From JASLDZ01 sp965199975 (lineage in GTDB: Bacteria; Pseudomonadota; Alphaproteobacteria; Caulobacterales; Caulobacteraceae), in assembly GCA_965199975.1 (NCBI GenBank), contig OZ241340.1, positions 806,001 through 870,000 on the forward strand: a stretch of DNA of 64,000 nt, in the 5' to 3' direction. A program made the translations under genes and the position numbers. Under the pieces are notes generated by a model. That model saw nothing but the letters and a program-made list of their open reading frames with translations. It ran no database searches and was not told where the DNA came from. Positions 45,245 through 54,000 of this stretch are shown here, piece by piece; the first letter of the stretch is position 1; the number at the start of each line of letters is the position of its first letter.

Positions 45245-47746
45245 TCAGGCCGCCTGCGCGGACGCCGGCTGCGGCAGCACCGAGGCCATGGCCGACAGCA
45301 GGTCGGCGGCGCGGATCGGCTTGCACACCAGGAGGTCGGCGCCCGCCTTGAGCGCGGCGGTCTTCTGCTCGCGCCGCGTGTCCGCCGTCAGCACGATGAT
45401 CGGCGTGCGCTCGAGCTGCTCGGCCGCTTCCTGCGCGCGGCGTTCGGCGATCACAGACACCCCGTCCATCTCGGGCATAAGCGCATCCATCAGCACGAGG
45501 TCGAAGCGCTCCTGCGCGAACGCGTCCAGCGCCTGCGCCCCGTCGCCGACGATGCGCAGTCGCGCGCCCGCGTTGGCCAGGATCAACGCCACGACCTTCT
45601 GGTTCACGGGATGATCCTCGGCCAAAAGGATGCGCAGGCCCGCGAACCGCCGCGCCTCGCCTTCGGGCGGCGTGCTGTCCCCGGACCGGGGCCGGGGGGG
45701 CGCAGGGGCCGGTGGGAGCGCCACCGTCAGGGTGAACATCGATCCGACGCCTGGCTGGGAGCTGGCTGCGACCTCGCCACCCATGGCATGTGCGATGGCG
45801 CGGCAGACGGCGAGCCCCAGGCCCGGCATCGCGGAGGGCCGGCCCGGCGGCGCCGAGCCGCGGGCCTCGGTGCGCTGAAACAGGCGCGCCTGGGCCGCCG
45901 CATCCAGCCCATGCCCCGTGTCCGACACCACGAAGCGCAGCGCCTCGCCTGCGCCACGCTCGACCCGCAGCGAGACCCAACCGGCGTCGGTGCACTTCAC
46001 CGCGTTGGCCAGGTAGTGCGACAGGACCTGGATGATGCGCTCGGCGTCGCCGAGGTAGGCGCCCTGGCAGCTCGACTTGCAGACCACGTCCAGGCGCAGG
46101 CCCTTGGCCTCGGCGGCGGGGCGCTGCAGCGCGCCGGCGTGCTCCAGCAACTCGCCCAGGTTGAAGGGCTCGGCCGAGAGCGCGATGTCGCCGGCGTCCA
46201 GGCTCGCCACGTCGACCATGTCGGCCAGCACGCGCTCGAGGACGCGGCCGGACTCCACGACCAGCTCGACCATGCGGCGGCTTCCGTCGTCGCTCTGCCT
46301 CACCGCCAGCGCCTCGGAGACGGCTATGACGCCGTTCAGCGGCGTGCGCAGCTCGTGGCCCATGGCGCAGAGAAAGCGCGAGCGCTCGCGTCCGACCGCT
46401 TCGAGCTCGGCGGTGCGCCCCCGCACCCCGTCCTCGAGCGAGGCTTGGACGAGGCCGGCGTTCTCGCGCTCCACGTCCAGCGCCCGCGCCAGCACGCCCA
46501 GCTCGTCATCGCGCAGGGCCAGCGCGCGTGCGGCCGCCGGCGAGTCGCCCTCGGCCGTGCAGCTTCGCGCCAGCTGCTGCAGGGGAGCGACGATGCGGCG
46601 CCGGGCGATGTGCATGATAAGCGCGGCCTGGGCGAGCGCCGCCGCGACGCCCAGCGCCAGGATCCACGCCGCCGAGCGGGCGGCCGCCGCCGCCGCCACG
46701 CGCTTGGGATAGATCAGGAGGAACCACCAGTCGGGCCCGTCCAGCCGCGCGAAGGCCATCAGGTCGCGCCCGTCCGGGCTCGTCAGGACGCCGCTGGCCG
46801 CATGGTCTTCCTGGATGCGGCGCATCAGATCGGGCACGTGGAAGCGCGCGGTGACGCGGGCGAGTTCGCCGCCGCCTTCGTCGCGCCCCGGCAGCATGCC
46901 GGGGAAGGCGAGCACGTCGCCCTCCCGGCGCACGATCAGGCTCGTGCTGTCGCCGTCGATGGGGCGCACGGCGTTGGCGAGGAAGTCGGCCACGAAAATG
47001 GACGACCCGAACGCGCCGACGTAGCGTCCCTGAAGGTACACCGGCGTCAGGCACGCCGTGGCCAGGCGCTTGGCCTTCGGCTCCTGTATCAGCCGCCGCA
47101 GCGCGGTGCAGCGCGTGCGCCGGCCGGGGTCGTTGGCGGGCGACACCATCCGCATCATCTCCTCGCCGCTGAAGTCGAGATCGGCGGGTGCGGCCTGGCG
47201 GTAGAACTGCAGGCGATCGGGCCGGTCGGGCGCGTACATCACCAGCTTGTTGTTGGGCGTGACGAAATAGAAGTTGTCCCACGACGAATGCATGCCCTGG
47301 CCGAAGTGGTGCACGACGCTGAAGGCGGCGGCGAGCGCAGTCTCCTCGAGGGGCGTCGTCAGGCGCGGGGAGAGGTAGGCGCCCATGCCGCGGACGTAGT
47401 CGCCCTCGGCCGTCCAGTGGCCGTCGAAGTCCTCGTCGCGGCTGCGCCGGGTGCCGTCCGCCCGGCTCGGATAGCGCGCCTCGAACGCCGCGTGGGCGGC
47501 GGCGTCCGACAGCCCTGCCGCCTGGCGATGCAGCTCGACGACGGCCTGTTGATGCACCTCGGCCAAGGCGGAGAAGCGGCGCGCAAGGTTGTAATGGCGC
47601 TCCGCCAGGTACTCCTCGAGATGATGGCGCTGCTGCGCCACCAGCGCGTTGCGGAAGACGAAGAAGCCGGCCAGCGCGCTCAGCAGCGTGACGCCGAGCG
47701 ATGTCACGCCGATGGCGATCAGGAAGCCGCGGGAGAGAGAGTTCAT
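45245..47746 (-). CDS. Hybrid sensor histidine kinase with extracytoplasmic sensor and receiver
   Basis: An 833-residue inner-membrane kinase. Helix 1 is at about 8-30; a large periplasmic sensor (about 31-350) of Cache-like appearance follows (SWDNFYFVTPNNKLVMYAPD, LIYPKRV); then helix 2 (about 358-380) and a HAMP-like linker. The HisKA motif is AMGHELRTPLNG, and the ATPase domain has DTGHGLD and GLGLAVCRAIA, with an N-box HYLANAVKCT that has Cys where Phe is usual. The C-terminal receiver has LLAEDHPVNQKV and the phospho-Asp in LVLMDALMPEMDG. No cognate regulator is adjacent. Ligand unknown. Confidence 0.92.
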   Translation of the reverse strand: MNSLSRGFLIAIGVTSLGVTLLSALAGFFVFRNALVAQQRHHLEEYLAERHYNLARRFSALAEVHQQAVVELHRQAAGLSDAAAHAAFEARYPSRADGTRRSRDEDFDGHWTAEGDYVRGMGAYLSPRLTTPLEETALAAAFSVVHHFGQGMHSSWDNFYFVTPNNKLVMYAPDRPDRLQFYRQAAPADLDFSGEEMMRMVSPANDPGRRTRCTALRRLIQEPKAKRLATACLTPVYLQGRYVGAFGSSIFVADFLANAVRPIDGDSTSLIVRREGDVLAFPGMLPGRDEGGGELARVTARFHVPDLMRRIQEDHAASGVLTSPDGRDLMAFARLDGPDWWFLLIYPKRVAAAAAARSAAWILALGVAAALAQAALIMHIARRRIVAPLQQLARSCTAEGDSPAAARALALRDDELGVLARALDVERENAGLVQASLEDGVRGRTAELEAVGRERSRFLCAMGHELRTPLNGVIAVSEALAVRQSDDGSRRMVELVVESGRVLERVLADMVDVASLDAGDIALSAEPFNLGELLEHAGALQRPAAEAKGLRLDVVCKSSCQGAYLGDAERIIQVLSHYLANAVKCTDAGWVSLRVERGAGEALRFVVSDTGHGLDAAAQARLFQRTEARGSAPPGRPSAMPGLGLAVCRAIAHAMGGEVAASSQPGVGSMFTLTVALPPAPAPPRPRSGDSTPPEGEARRFAGLRILLAEDHPVNQKVVALILANAGARLRIVGDGAQALDAFAQERFDLVLMDALMPEMDGVSVIAERRAQEAAEQLERTPIIVLTADTRREQKTAALKAGADLLVCKPIRAADLLSAMASVLPQPASAQAA

Positions 47747-47800
47747 ACTCTTGGCCGGTTACTCCGTGCGACGGTAAGCTATCAAAAGTTGAGATCGCCT

Positions 47801-49219
47801 TCACGCGCCCGATCGCGGACCATCTCCTGAACCGTCGCCGTGCGGCAGGCGGCGGCCGAGCAGGAGCACGCCGCAGGCCGCGGCCGCCAGGCAGGCGCCG
47901 GCGCCGACCGATGCGGCCAGGTGCAGCGCGCCGATCAGGGCGGGTCCGCGCGGCGCGGCCAGGGCGGCGCCGAGGAGTGCTGTGGCGATGAGTCCTCCCG
48001 TGCGCGCGACGGCGCTGTTCAGCCCCGACGCCATCCCCGTGCGGCCCGGCGGGGCCGAGCCCAGCACCGACGTCGTCAGCGGCGCGGCGGTGGCCGACAT
48101 GCCCAGCGCCATCAGCAGCACGGCCGGCAGCACCACGGCCACGTAGCGCGCCTCCTCGCCCCCCAGCCTCAGCAGCATGAGGAAGCCCGCGGCGAGCAGC
48201 ACCGCGCCGGCCGTCAGGGGGATGCGCGGCCCCATCCTCGCCACCAGGCCCCCGCTCAGCGGCGAGACGCACACCATCAGGAGCGGGAAGGGGGCCAGCG
48301 CCGCCCCCGCCTGCAGGCCGCTGAAGCCGAACTGGTGCTCCAGCGCGTAGGGCAGGAGCACCAGGAGGCCGCCCAGCGCGCCGTAGACCAGGAAGGTCAT
48401 GGCGTTCAGCCCGGCCAGCAGCGGCGAGGCGAGGAGGTCGGGCGGGGCCATGGCCGCGGCGCCGCGGCGCCGCTCGACCCAGGCGAAGGCGCCCAGCGCC
48501 AGCAGGCCGACCACGCCCAGCGCCGCCGCCCTCCAGGTCGCCCCGCCGGGCGTCCCCGCCAGCGTCAACGCGCCGGCCACGCCGCCGAGCCCCAGCGTGG
48601 CCAGCACGCCGCCTGCGAGGTCGAAGCGGCCGCCTCGGTCGCGGTCGGGCCGGGGGTCGCGCACCACCGCCCAGGCCAGCGCCAGCGCCGCCAACCCCAG
48701 CGGCGCATTGACGAAGAAGATCGCGCGCCAGCCGAAGCTGTCGGCCAGCCAGCCGCCCAGCACGGGCCCGATCGCCGCGGCGCCCGCGCCCACGGCCGAC
48801 CAGGCGCCGACCGCGCGGCCGCGCGCCTCGCCTTCGAACTCCGCGCTCAGCACCGCCAGGCTGTTGGGCAGGAGGATCGCGGCGCCCACGCCCTGCAAGG
48901 CCCGGAACGCCAGCAGGGCGGCGTAGTTGGGCGCGACCCCGCACAGCACAGAGCCTGCCAGGAAGACGGCGATGCCGAGCATCAGCAGGCGGTGGCGCCC
49001 GAACCGGTCTCCCGCGGCGCCGCCCAGCAGCAAGAGAGCGCTCAGCGGCAGGAGGTAGGCGTCGATCACCCAGGCCTCGGCGGCCGCGCTGCGGCCGAGC
49101 GCATGGGCGATGAACGGCAGCGCGACATTGACCACCGAGCCGTCCACGAACGACAGGCTCGACGCCAGCATGCACGTCAGCAGGACCAGCGCCGGCCGCA
49201 CCTTGCTCGCGCCGCTCAT
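47801..49219 (-). CDS. MFS drug:H+ antiporter, DHA2 (EmrB/QacA) type
   Basis: A 472-residue transporter with about 14 hydrophobic segments. It has the MFS motif A in GGAAGDRFGRHRLLMLG and the antiporter motif C-like GAAAIGPVLGGWLADSFGWR, typical of 14-helix DHA2 exporters; motif D appears as SFVDGSVVNVALP. ATG at 49219; it is 60 bp divergent from the M20 dipeptidase gene and 54 bp upstream of the sensor kinase on the same strand. Substrate unknown. Confidence 0.9.
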   Translation of the reverse strand: MSGASKVRPALVLLTCMLASSLSFVDGSVVNVALPFIAHALGRSAAAEAWVIDAYLLPLSALLLLGGAAGDRFGRHRLLMLGIAVFLAGSVLCGVAPNYAALLAFRALQGVGAAILLPNSLAVLSAEFEGEARGRAVGAWSAVGAGAAAIGPVLGGWLADSFGWRAIFFVNAPLGLAALALAWAVVRDPRPDRDRGGRFDLAGGVLATLGLGGVAGALTLAGTPGGATWRAAALGVVGLLALGAFAWVERRRGAAAMAPPDLLASPLLAGLNAMTFLVYGALGGLLVLLPYALEHQFGFSGLQAGAALAPFPLLMVCVSPLSGGLVARMGPRIPLTAGAVLLAAGFLMLLRLGGEEARYVAVVLPAVLLMALGMSATAAPLTTSVLGSAPPGRTGMASGLNSAVARTGGLIATALLGAALAAPRGPALIGALHLAASVGAGACLAAAACGVLLLGRRLPHGDGSGDGPRSGA

Positions 49220-49279
49220 CGTCGGGCGGACCCGCGCCCGAGGTGGCGCGCGGTCGCGCGCGGGAGTAGGTCGCAAGTC

Positions 49280-50731
49280 ATGGACAGCACTTCCCTCACC
49301 CGCTTCGTGGGCCGGCTCTGGGACGACGAGGTCGTGCCCGCGCTGAGCGACTACATCCGCCTGCCGGCCAAGTCTCCCGCCTTCGATCCCGACTGGGCGA
49401 AGAACGGCCACCTCGACGCGGCCATCGACCTCTACGCCGACTGGGCGCGCACCCACCTGGCCAAGGTCGGCGGCGCGACGGTGGAGGTGGTGCGGCTCGG
49501 CGAGCGCACACCTGTGATCCTGATCGAGGTTCCGGCGTCGGGCATGGCCGCGGCTGACGAGACCATCCTGTTCTACGGCCACGTGGACAAGCAGCCCGAG
49601 GCGACCGGCTGGTCGCCCGGCAAGGGCCCGTGGACGCCTGTGGTGGAGGACGGCAAGCTCTACGGCCGCGGCTCGGCCGACGACGGCTACGCCATGTTCG
49701 GCGCCCTAGGCGCGATCCTGGCGGTGCGCGAGCAGGGACTGGCGCACGCGCGCTGCGTGGTGCTGATCGAGGCGTGCGAGGAGAGCGGCTCCTACGACCT
49801 GCCCGCCTACATCGAGCACCTGAAGGGGCGCATCGGCCAGCCGTCGCTGGTGGTGTGCCTCGACTCCGGCTGCGGCAACTACGAGCAGCTGTGGCTGACC
49901 ACATCGCTGCGCGGCATGACGGCTGGCGACCTCAAGGTCGAGGTGCTGAGCGAGGGCGTGCACTCGGGCGACGCCTCTGGGATCGTGCCCTCCTCCTTCC
50001 GCATCCTGCGCAGCCTGCTCTCGCGGCTGGAGGACGAGGCGACCGGCGAGATGCTGCCGCGCGAGTTCCACGCCGAGATCCCGGCCGAGCGCCGCGAGCA
50101 GGCGGCCACCGCCGCGCAGGCCCTCGGCGCCAGCGTGTGGGACCGCTTCCCCTGGGCGCCCGGCGTGCAGCCCATGGGCGCGGACGGGACCGAGCGCCTC
50201 CTCAACCGCACCTGGAAGCCGACGCTTTCGGTGATCGGGCTGGACGGCGCCCCGCCGCCCGACGCGGCGGGCAACGTGCTGCGCCCCTTCACCACCGCCA
50301 AGCTCTCGGTGCGCCTGCCGCCCACCGCCGATGCGGCCGCGGCGGGCAAGGCGCTGAGGCGCATCCTCGAGGCCGATCCGCCCTATGGCGCGCGCGTCAG
50401 CTTCTCCACCGACAAGGCCGGCGCGGGTTGGAACGCGCCGCCGCTGGAGCCCTGGCTGGCGCAATCGGTGCAGCGCGCCTCGCAGGCGGCCTTCGGCAAG
50501 GGCGCAGCGCTCGTGGGCGAAGGCGGCTCCATCCCGTTGATGGGCATGCTGGCGGCCATGTTCCCCCAGGCGCAGTTCGTGATCACCGGCGTCCTCGGCC
50601 CGCACTCGAACGCCCACGGCCCGGACGAATTCCTCCACCTTCCGATGGTGAAGGGCATCACGGCCGCCGTCGCCCAGATCGTCGCCGACCACGCCGCGGC
50701 GCACATGGGGGCGGTGGCTGCGGCCGCGTGA
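49280..50731 (+). CDS. M20-family dipeptidase/peptidase
   Basis: A 483-residue zinc peptidase of the M20 dipeptidase type. Metal motifs are FYGHVDKQPE, GRGSADDGYAMF, EACEESGSYDLPAYI, and the His near the C-terminus in GVLGPHSNAHGPDEFL. The lid/dimerisation domain contains LSEGVHSGDASGIVP. It resembles cytosolic non-specific dipeptidases. ATG at 49280. Confidence 0.92.
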   Translation: MDSTSLTRFVGRLWDDEVVPALSDYIRLPAKSPAFDPDWAKNGHLDAAIDLYADWARTHLAKVGGATVEVVRLGERTPVILIEVPASGMAAADETILFYGHVDKQPEATGWSPGKGPWTPVVEDGKLYGRGSADDGYAMFGALGAILAVREQGLAHARCVVLIEACEESGSYDLPAYIEHLKGRIGQPSLVVCLDSGCGNYEQLWLTTSLRGMTAGDLKVEVLSEGVHSGDASGIVPSSFRILRSLLSRLEDEATGEMLPREFHAEIPAERREQAATAAQALGASVWDRFPWAPGVQPMGADGTERLLNRTWKPTLSVIGLDGAPPPDAAGNVLRPFTTAKLSVRLPPTADAAAAGKALRRILEADPPYGARVSFSTDKAGAGWNAPPLEPWLAQSVQRASQAAFGKGAALVGEGGSIPLMGMLAAMFPQAQFVITGVLGPHSNAHGPDEFLHLPMVKGITAAVAQIVADHAAAHMGAVAAAA

Positions 50732-50798
50732 GGGCGGCGGTCGCCGCGCAAGCCGCCTTTAACGATCTTCGCGTATGCGACCTGCAGGATCACATCGC

Positions 50799-51152
50799 AT
50801 GAACCTCCTCCAGCTTTTCCGGGGCGACCGGCGGCGCGGCGCGTTGCGCGAGCCCACCCGGCGCGTCGGACACCTGTTCTTCGAAGGCGAGCCGCTGGGC
50901 CAGGCCCGCATCCTCGACGAGTCGGAGACCGGCCTGCGAATCGCCCCCGAGGAGGGCGCGCGGCGCCTGCCCGACGCGATCACCCTCGTCGAAGTCGAGA
51001 CGGCCATCGCGCACGAGGCCAAGGTGGTGTGGCGCAGCGCCGACCAGCTGGGCCTCGCGATCGTTTCCGAACAGCGCCTGCGCGGCTTCGTGCCCGAGCA
51101 CTACCAGGCGCTGAAGGCGTTCTGGGAGAGCGCGGCCGTGCTCACGGGCTGA
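50799..51152 (+). CDS. PilZ-like domain protein
   Basis: A 117-residue protein whose core (about 35-100) follows the PilZ pattern: GQARILDESETGLRIAP, then LPDAITLVEVE and AKVVWRSADQLGLAIVS. The RxxxR c-di-GMP-binding lead is not clear; the nearest basic cluster is DRRRGALREPTRR (about 11-23), so c-di-GMP binding is uncertain. ATG at 50799 with AGGA about 11 nt upstream. Its 3' end overlaps the convergent protease gene by 11 bp. Confidence 0.65.
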   Translation: MNLLQLFRGDRRRGALREPTRRVGHLFFEGEPLGQARILDESETGLRIAPEEGARRLPDAITLVEVETAIAHEAKVVWRSADQLGLAIVSEQRLRGFVPEHYQALKAFWESAAVLTG

Positions 51153-52101
51153 GGCCGACCGCGGCGGATCGCGGGCCGATCGCTGCGAGCTCACCCGCGC
51201 CGAGCCGCAACACCAGCCGCCCCGCCTGCAGGGCGCCCACGCCCAGCAGCGCGTCGGGGGCGAGGAGCGAGGCGGCCGGCGTGGGGAAGACCTGCACGGC
51301 CACGTCGTGCAATGGCGGCTCACCCGCCCAGCTGAAGCTGTCGACGGTGACCACGCGATAGGCCGAAGCGCCGCCGAAGGTCACGCCCGGCTGCAGGATC
51401 GAGCGTCGTCCGGGCGCCAGCAGCCCCGCCGCCCGCGCCGCCGCCTCCGACATCGACAGGGCGGCGGAGGAGCCGGTGTCCACCACCGCCTCGAGCCTGT
51501 GGCCCTCCACGCTGACCGAGGTCATCAGTTCGCGTCCGCGCAGGCGCGCGGCGAGGGACCGGAGCGCGCCCGGAGAGGGGGCGTCCGCGGGTCGCAGCGC
51601 CAGCCGGCCGTTCGGAAAGTCGAGGTCGGCGGCGACCTGGCGCAGCAGGTCCTGCCCCAGCACCAGCTCGACCCGTCCGCCCGTCGCCTGCGCGATGGGC
51701 CCGAGGTCGAGCAGGGCCACGTGCAGGCGGGGCAGGGTCAGCGCCCCCAGCTCCACGTCGAGCACCCCTCCGCGCCCCATCTGCGGGGCGCCGGTGACGC
51801 CGTAGGCCAGCATGGGGATCGGCGCGCCGGGGGTCACGCCGAGCCGCGCGGCGGCGGCGCGGTCCAGCACCGAGGTCTGCGCGCCGCTGTCGATCAACGC
51901 CCCGATCGGCTGGCTGCCCGAGCTCGCCTGCACCGCCACGAGGTCCGGTCCCAGGAACGACAGCCAGCCGCTGCCCTCCACCCCCCTGCCGAAACGTAGC
52001 CGAGGCGTCGGGAAGACCACCTGGTCGCGCAGCCACCAAACGCCTGCGGCTCCGAGCCCCAGCGCGCCGAGCTGGGCCAGGGCGGCGCGGCGGCTCCTCA
52101 C
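51142..52101 (-). CDS. Retropepsin-like aspartic protease with two active-site motifs
   Basis: A 319-residue protein with a short hydrophobic N-terminus (LAQLGALGLGAAGVWWL), so probably exported or membrane-anchored. Two copies of the aspartic-protease motif are present, GALIDSGAQTSVLD and EAVVDTGSSAALSM, each followed by a retropepsin-like half with hydrophobic-hydrophobic-Gly (LVLGQDLL and LLGVGAL). This is a two-lobed arrangement in a single chain rather than a one-motif homodimer subunit. GTG at 52101 overlaps the stop of the DUF885 gene. Substrate unknown. Confidence 0.85.
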   Translation of the reverse strand: MRSRRAALAQLGALGLGAAGVWWLRDQVVFPTPRLRFGRGVEGSGWLSFLGPDLVAVQASSGSQPIGALIDSGAQTSVLDRAAAARLGVTPGAPIPMLAYGVTGAPQMGRGGVLDVELGALTLPRLHVALLDLGPIAQATGGRVELVLGQDLLRQVAADLDFPNGRLALRPADAPSPGALRSLAARLRGRELMTSVSVEGHRLEAVVDTGSSAALSMSEAAARAAGLLAPGRRSILQPGVTFGGASAYRVVTVDSFSWAGEPPLHDVAVQVFPTPAASLLAPDALLGVGALQAGRLVLRLGAGELAAIGPRSAAVGLSP

Positions 52102-53858
52102 TCCTCCTCGTCGGGGTAGGGCCCGCGACCACCGTCGGCGATGAAGCGGTCCACCCGCGCCTCCACCGTGGCCAGCGGGACCGAACCGAGTTCCAACACC
52201 GCGTCGTGGAACGCGCGGATGTTGAACCTGCGCGCCAGCGCGGCCTCCGCCTTGTGGCGCGCCTTCCAGATCGCCGCCTCGCCCAGGTAGTAGGACAAAG
52301 CCTGGCCCGGCCAGGAGATGTAGCGGTCGACCTCGGTGTCGATCTCGTGCTCGGAAAGGGCGGTGTTGTCGCGCAGGTACTGGCGCGCCTGCTCGCGGCT
52401 CCAGCCGAGGTGGTGAAGGCCGGTGTCGACCACCAGCCGCGCGGCGCGCCACGCCTGGTAGCTCAGCATGCCGAAGCGGTCGTAGGGGGTGGGATACATG
52501 CCCATCTCGGTCCCCAGCCGCTCGCAGTAGAGCGCCCAGCCCTCGCCATAGGCCGAGATGTAGCTCTTGCGGCGGAACTCCGGCAGGTCGCGGCGCTCCT
52601 CGGCCAGCGGGATCTGGAAGGCGTGGCCCGGCGCGCTCTCGTGCAGCGTCAGGGCGGTCAGGCTGTAGAGCGGGCGTGAGGGCAGGTCGTAGGTGTTGAC
52701 GAGGTACACGCCGGGTCCGCCCCGCCCGGCGGTGTAGAAGGGCGCCTGGTCGGCCGGTACGGGGCGGATGGCGAAGCGCTTGCGCGGCAGGTGGCCGAAG
52801 TAGAGCGCCGCCTTGCCGTCGAAGGTCTTGGCGATCCAGGCGGCGTCCTTGAGCAGCTCGTCGGGCGTCCTGGCGTAGAAGCGCGGGTCGGTGCGCAGGA
52901 ACTTGAGGAAGGCGGGGAGGTCGCCGGCGAAGCCGCTCTCGCGCCTGGCCGCCTCCATCTCGGCCCTGATCTTGGCCATCTCCGACAGGCCGAAGGCGTG
53001 GATCTCGTCCGGCGACATCCGCATGGTGGTGTAGGCGTAAATCTGGGCGGCGTAATACGCCTTGCCGTCGGGCAGCGCTTCGGCGGCCAGCGTCGTGCGC
53101 GTGTGCGGCAGGTAGTCGGTGCGCCAGAAGGCCAGGAGGTCGCGGAAGGGCGGGATCACCTTGTCGCGGATCAACGCCGCACCCTGCGCCTTGAGCCGCG
53201 CCTGCTCGGCCGCAGGGATCGAGGCGGGGAGCGCGGCGAAGGGCGCGTAGAAGGGCGTGTCTTCCGCGCGCTTGGCCTCGGCGGTGGCGGCGATGGCCAC
53301 GCCGCGGCCCTCCAGCGTCGCGCGAGGCGCGGTGAAGCCACGGGCCAGGCCCAGGCGCATGTCGGCGATCTCGGCCTGCATGAAGGCCGGAGTGTCGGCC
53401 AGGCGCGAGAGGTAGCGGCGCACCTCCACCTCGCTCTTGAAGGGCTCGCGGGCGACCTCGGCCATGTCGGTCCAGAAGGCGCTGTCGGAGTTGGCCGGCG
53501 CTTGCCAGTCGCCGAAGCGCAAGCCGTCGGCCATCGCCTCCAGCTGGTAGGCGAACACGTCGTAGTCGGTCTGGGCCTTGGCCGAGAGGCGGCCGCGAGC
53601 AATGGCGGCCAGGTCGCGCCGCACTTCCGCCACATGCGCTAGCCGCGCCGCCTGGTCGGCGGGCCCCACCTGCGGCAGGTGGGCGGAGGGCCCGTCCTCG
53701 ACGTCCTCGTCGAAGCCGGCGGGATGGGCCTGGCGCCAGCCCCAGTCGGCGCGGGTGAGCGTGGTCAGGGCTGTGTCGGTCGTTGGGGCGGCCAAAGCTC
53801 CCGTAGCCAGAAGCAGCGTCGCGGCGAGCGAGGGAGCGAAGGCGGCGCGGCGCGGCAT
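52098..53858 (-). CDS. DUF885 family exported metallopeptidase
   Basis: A 586-residue DUF885 protein with a signal peptide (MPRRAAFAPSLAATLLLATG then ALA). The zinc-peptidase-like motif HESxPGH is present (TLHESAPGHAFQ), with the downstream Glu region ISAYGEGWALYCERLGTEMG; both are the family hallmarks. AGGA lies about 8 nt before the ATG at 53858. The stop overlaps the GTG of the retropepsin-like gene, so two putative periplasmic proteases are coupled. Physiological substrate unknown. Confidence 0.9.
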   Translation of the reverse strand: MPRRAAFAPSLAATLLLATGALAAPTTDTALTTLTRADWGWRQAHPAGFDEDVEDGPSAHLPQVGPADQAARLAHVAEVRRDLAAIARGRLSAKAQTDYDVFAYQLEAMADGLRFGDWQAPANSDSAFWTDMAEVAREPFKSEVEVRRYLSRLADTPAFMQAEIADMRLGLARGFTAPRATLEGRGVAIAATAEAKRAEDTPFYAPFAALPASIPAAEQARLKAQGAALIRDKVIPPFRDLLAFWRTDYLPHTRTTLAAEALPDGKAYYAAQIYAYTTMRMSPDEIHAFGLSEMAKIRAEMEAARRESGFAGDLPAFLKFLRTDPRFYARTPDELLKDAAWIAKTFDGKAALYFGHLPRKRFAIRPVPADQAPFYTAGRGGPGVYLVNTYDLPSRPLYSLTALTLHESAPGHAFQIPLAEERRDLPEFRRKSYISAYGEGWALYCERLGTEMGMYPTPYDRFGMLSYQAWRAARLVVDTGLHHLGWSREQARQYLRDNTALSEHEIDTEVDRYISWPGQALSYYLGEAAIWKARHKAEAALARRFNIRAFHDAVLELGSVPLATVEARVDRFIADGGRGPYPDEEE

Positions 53859-54000
53859 AGGCGGGTCCTGAGGCGACGCTAGCGGCGGCCGTGCGCACCT
53901 TAGCGTGGCTTCGCCTTCGCGAAAGCAGGCGCGGTCATGGCTGGCCCGGGACAGGAACGCCGCCCTTGCGGACACGTTGTCGCACTGCAACGTAAAATGG

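Noticed and set aside
47840..50731. A 963-residue open frame covering the M20 dipeptidase
   Set aside because: The first part is antisense to the MFS gene and is Gln/Arg/His-rich; the peptidase begins at the ATG at 49280.
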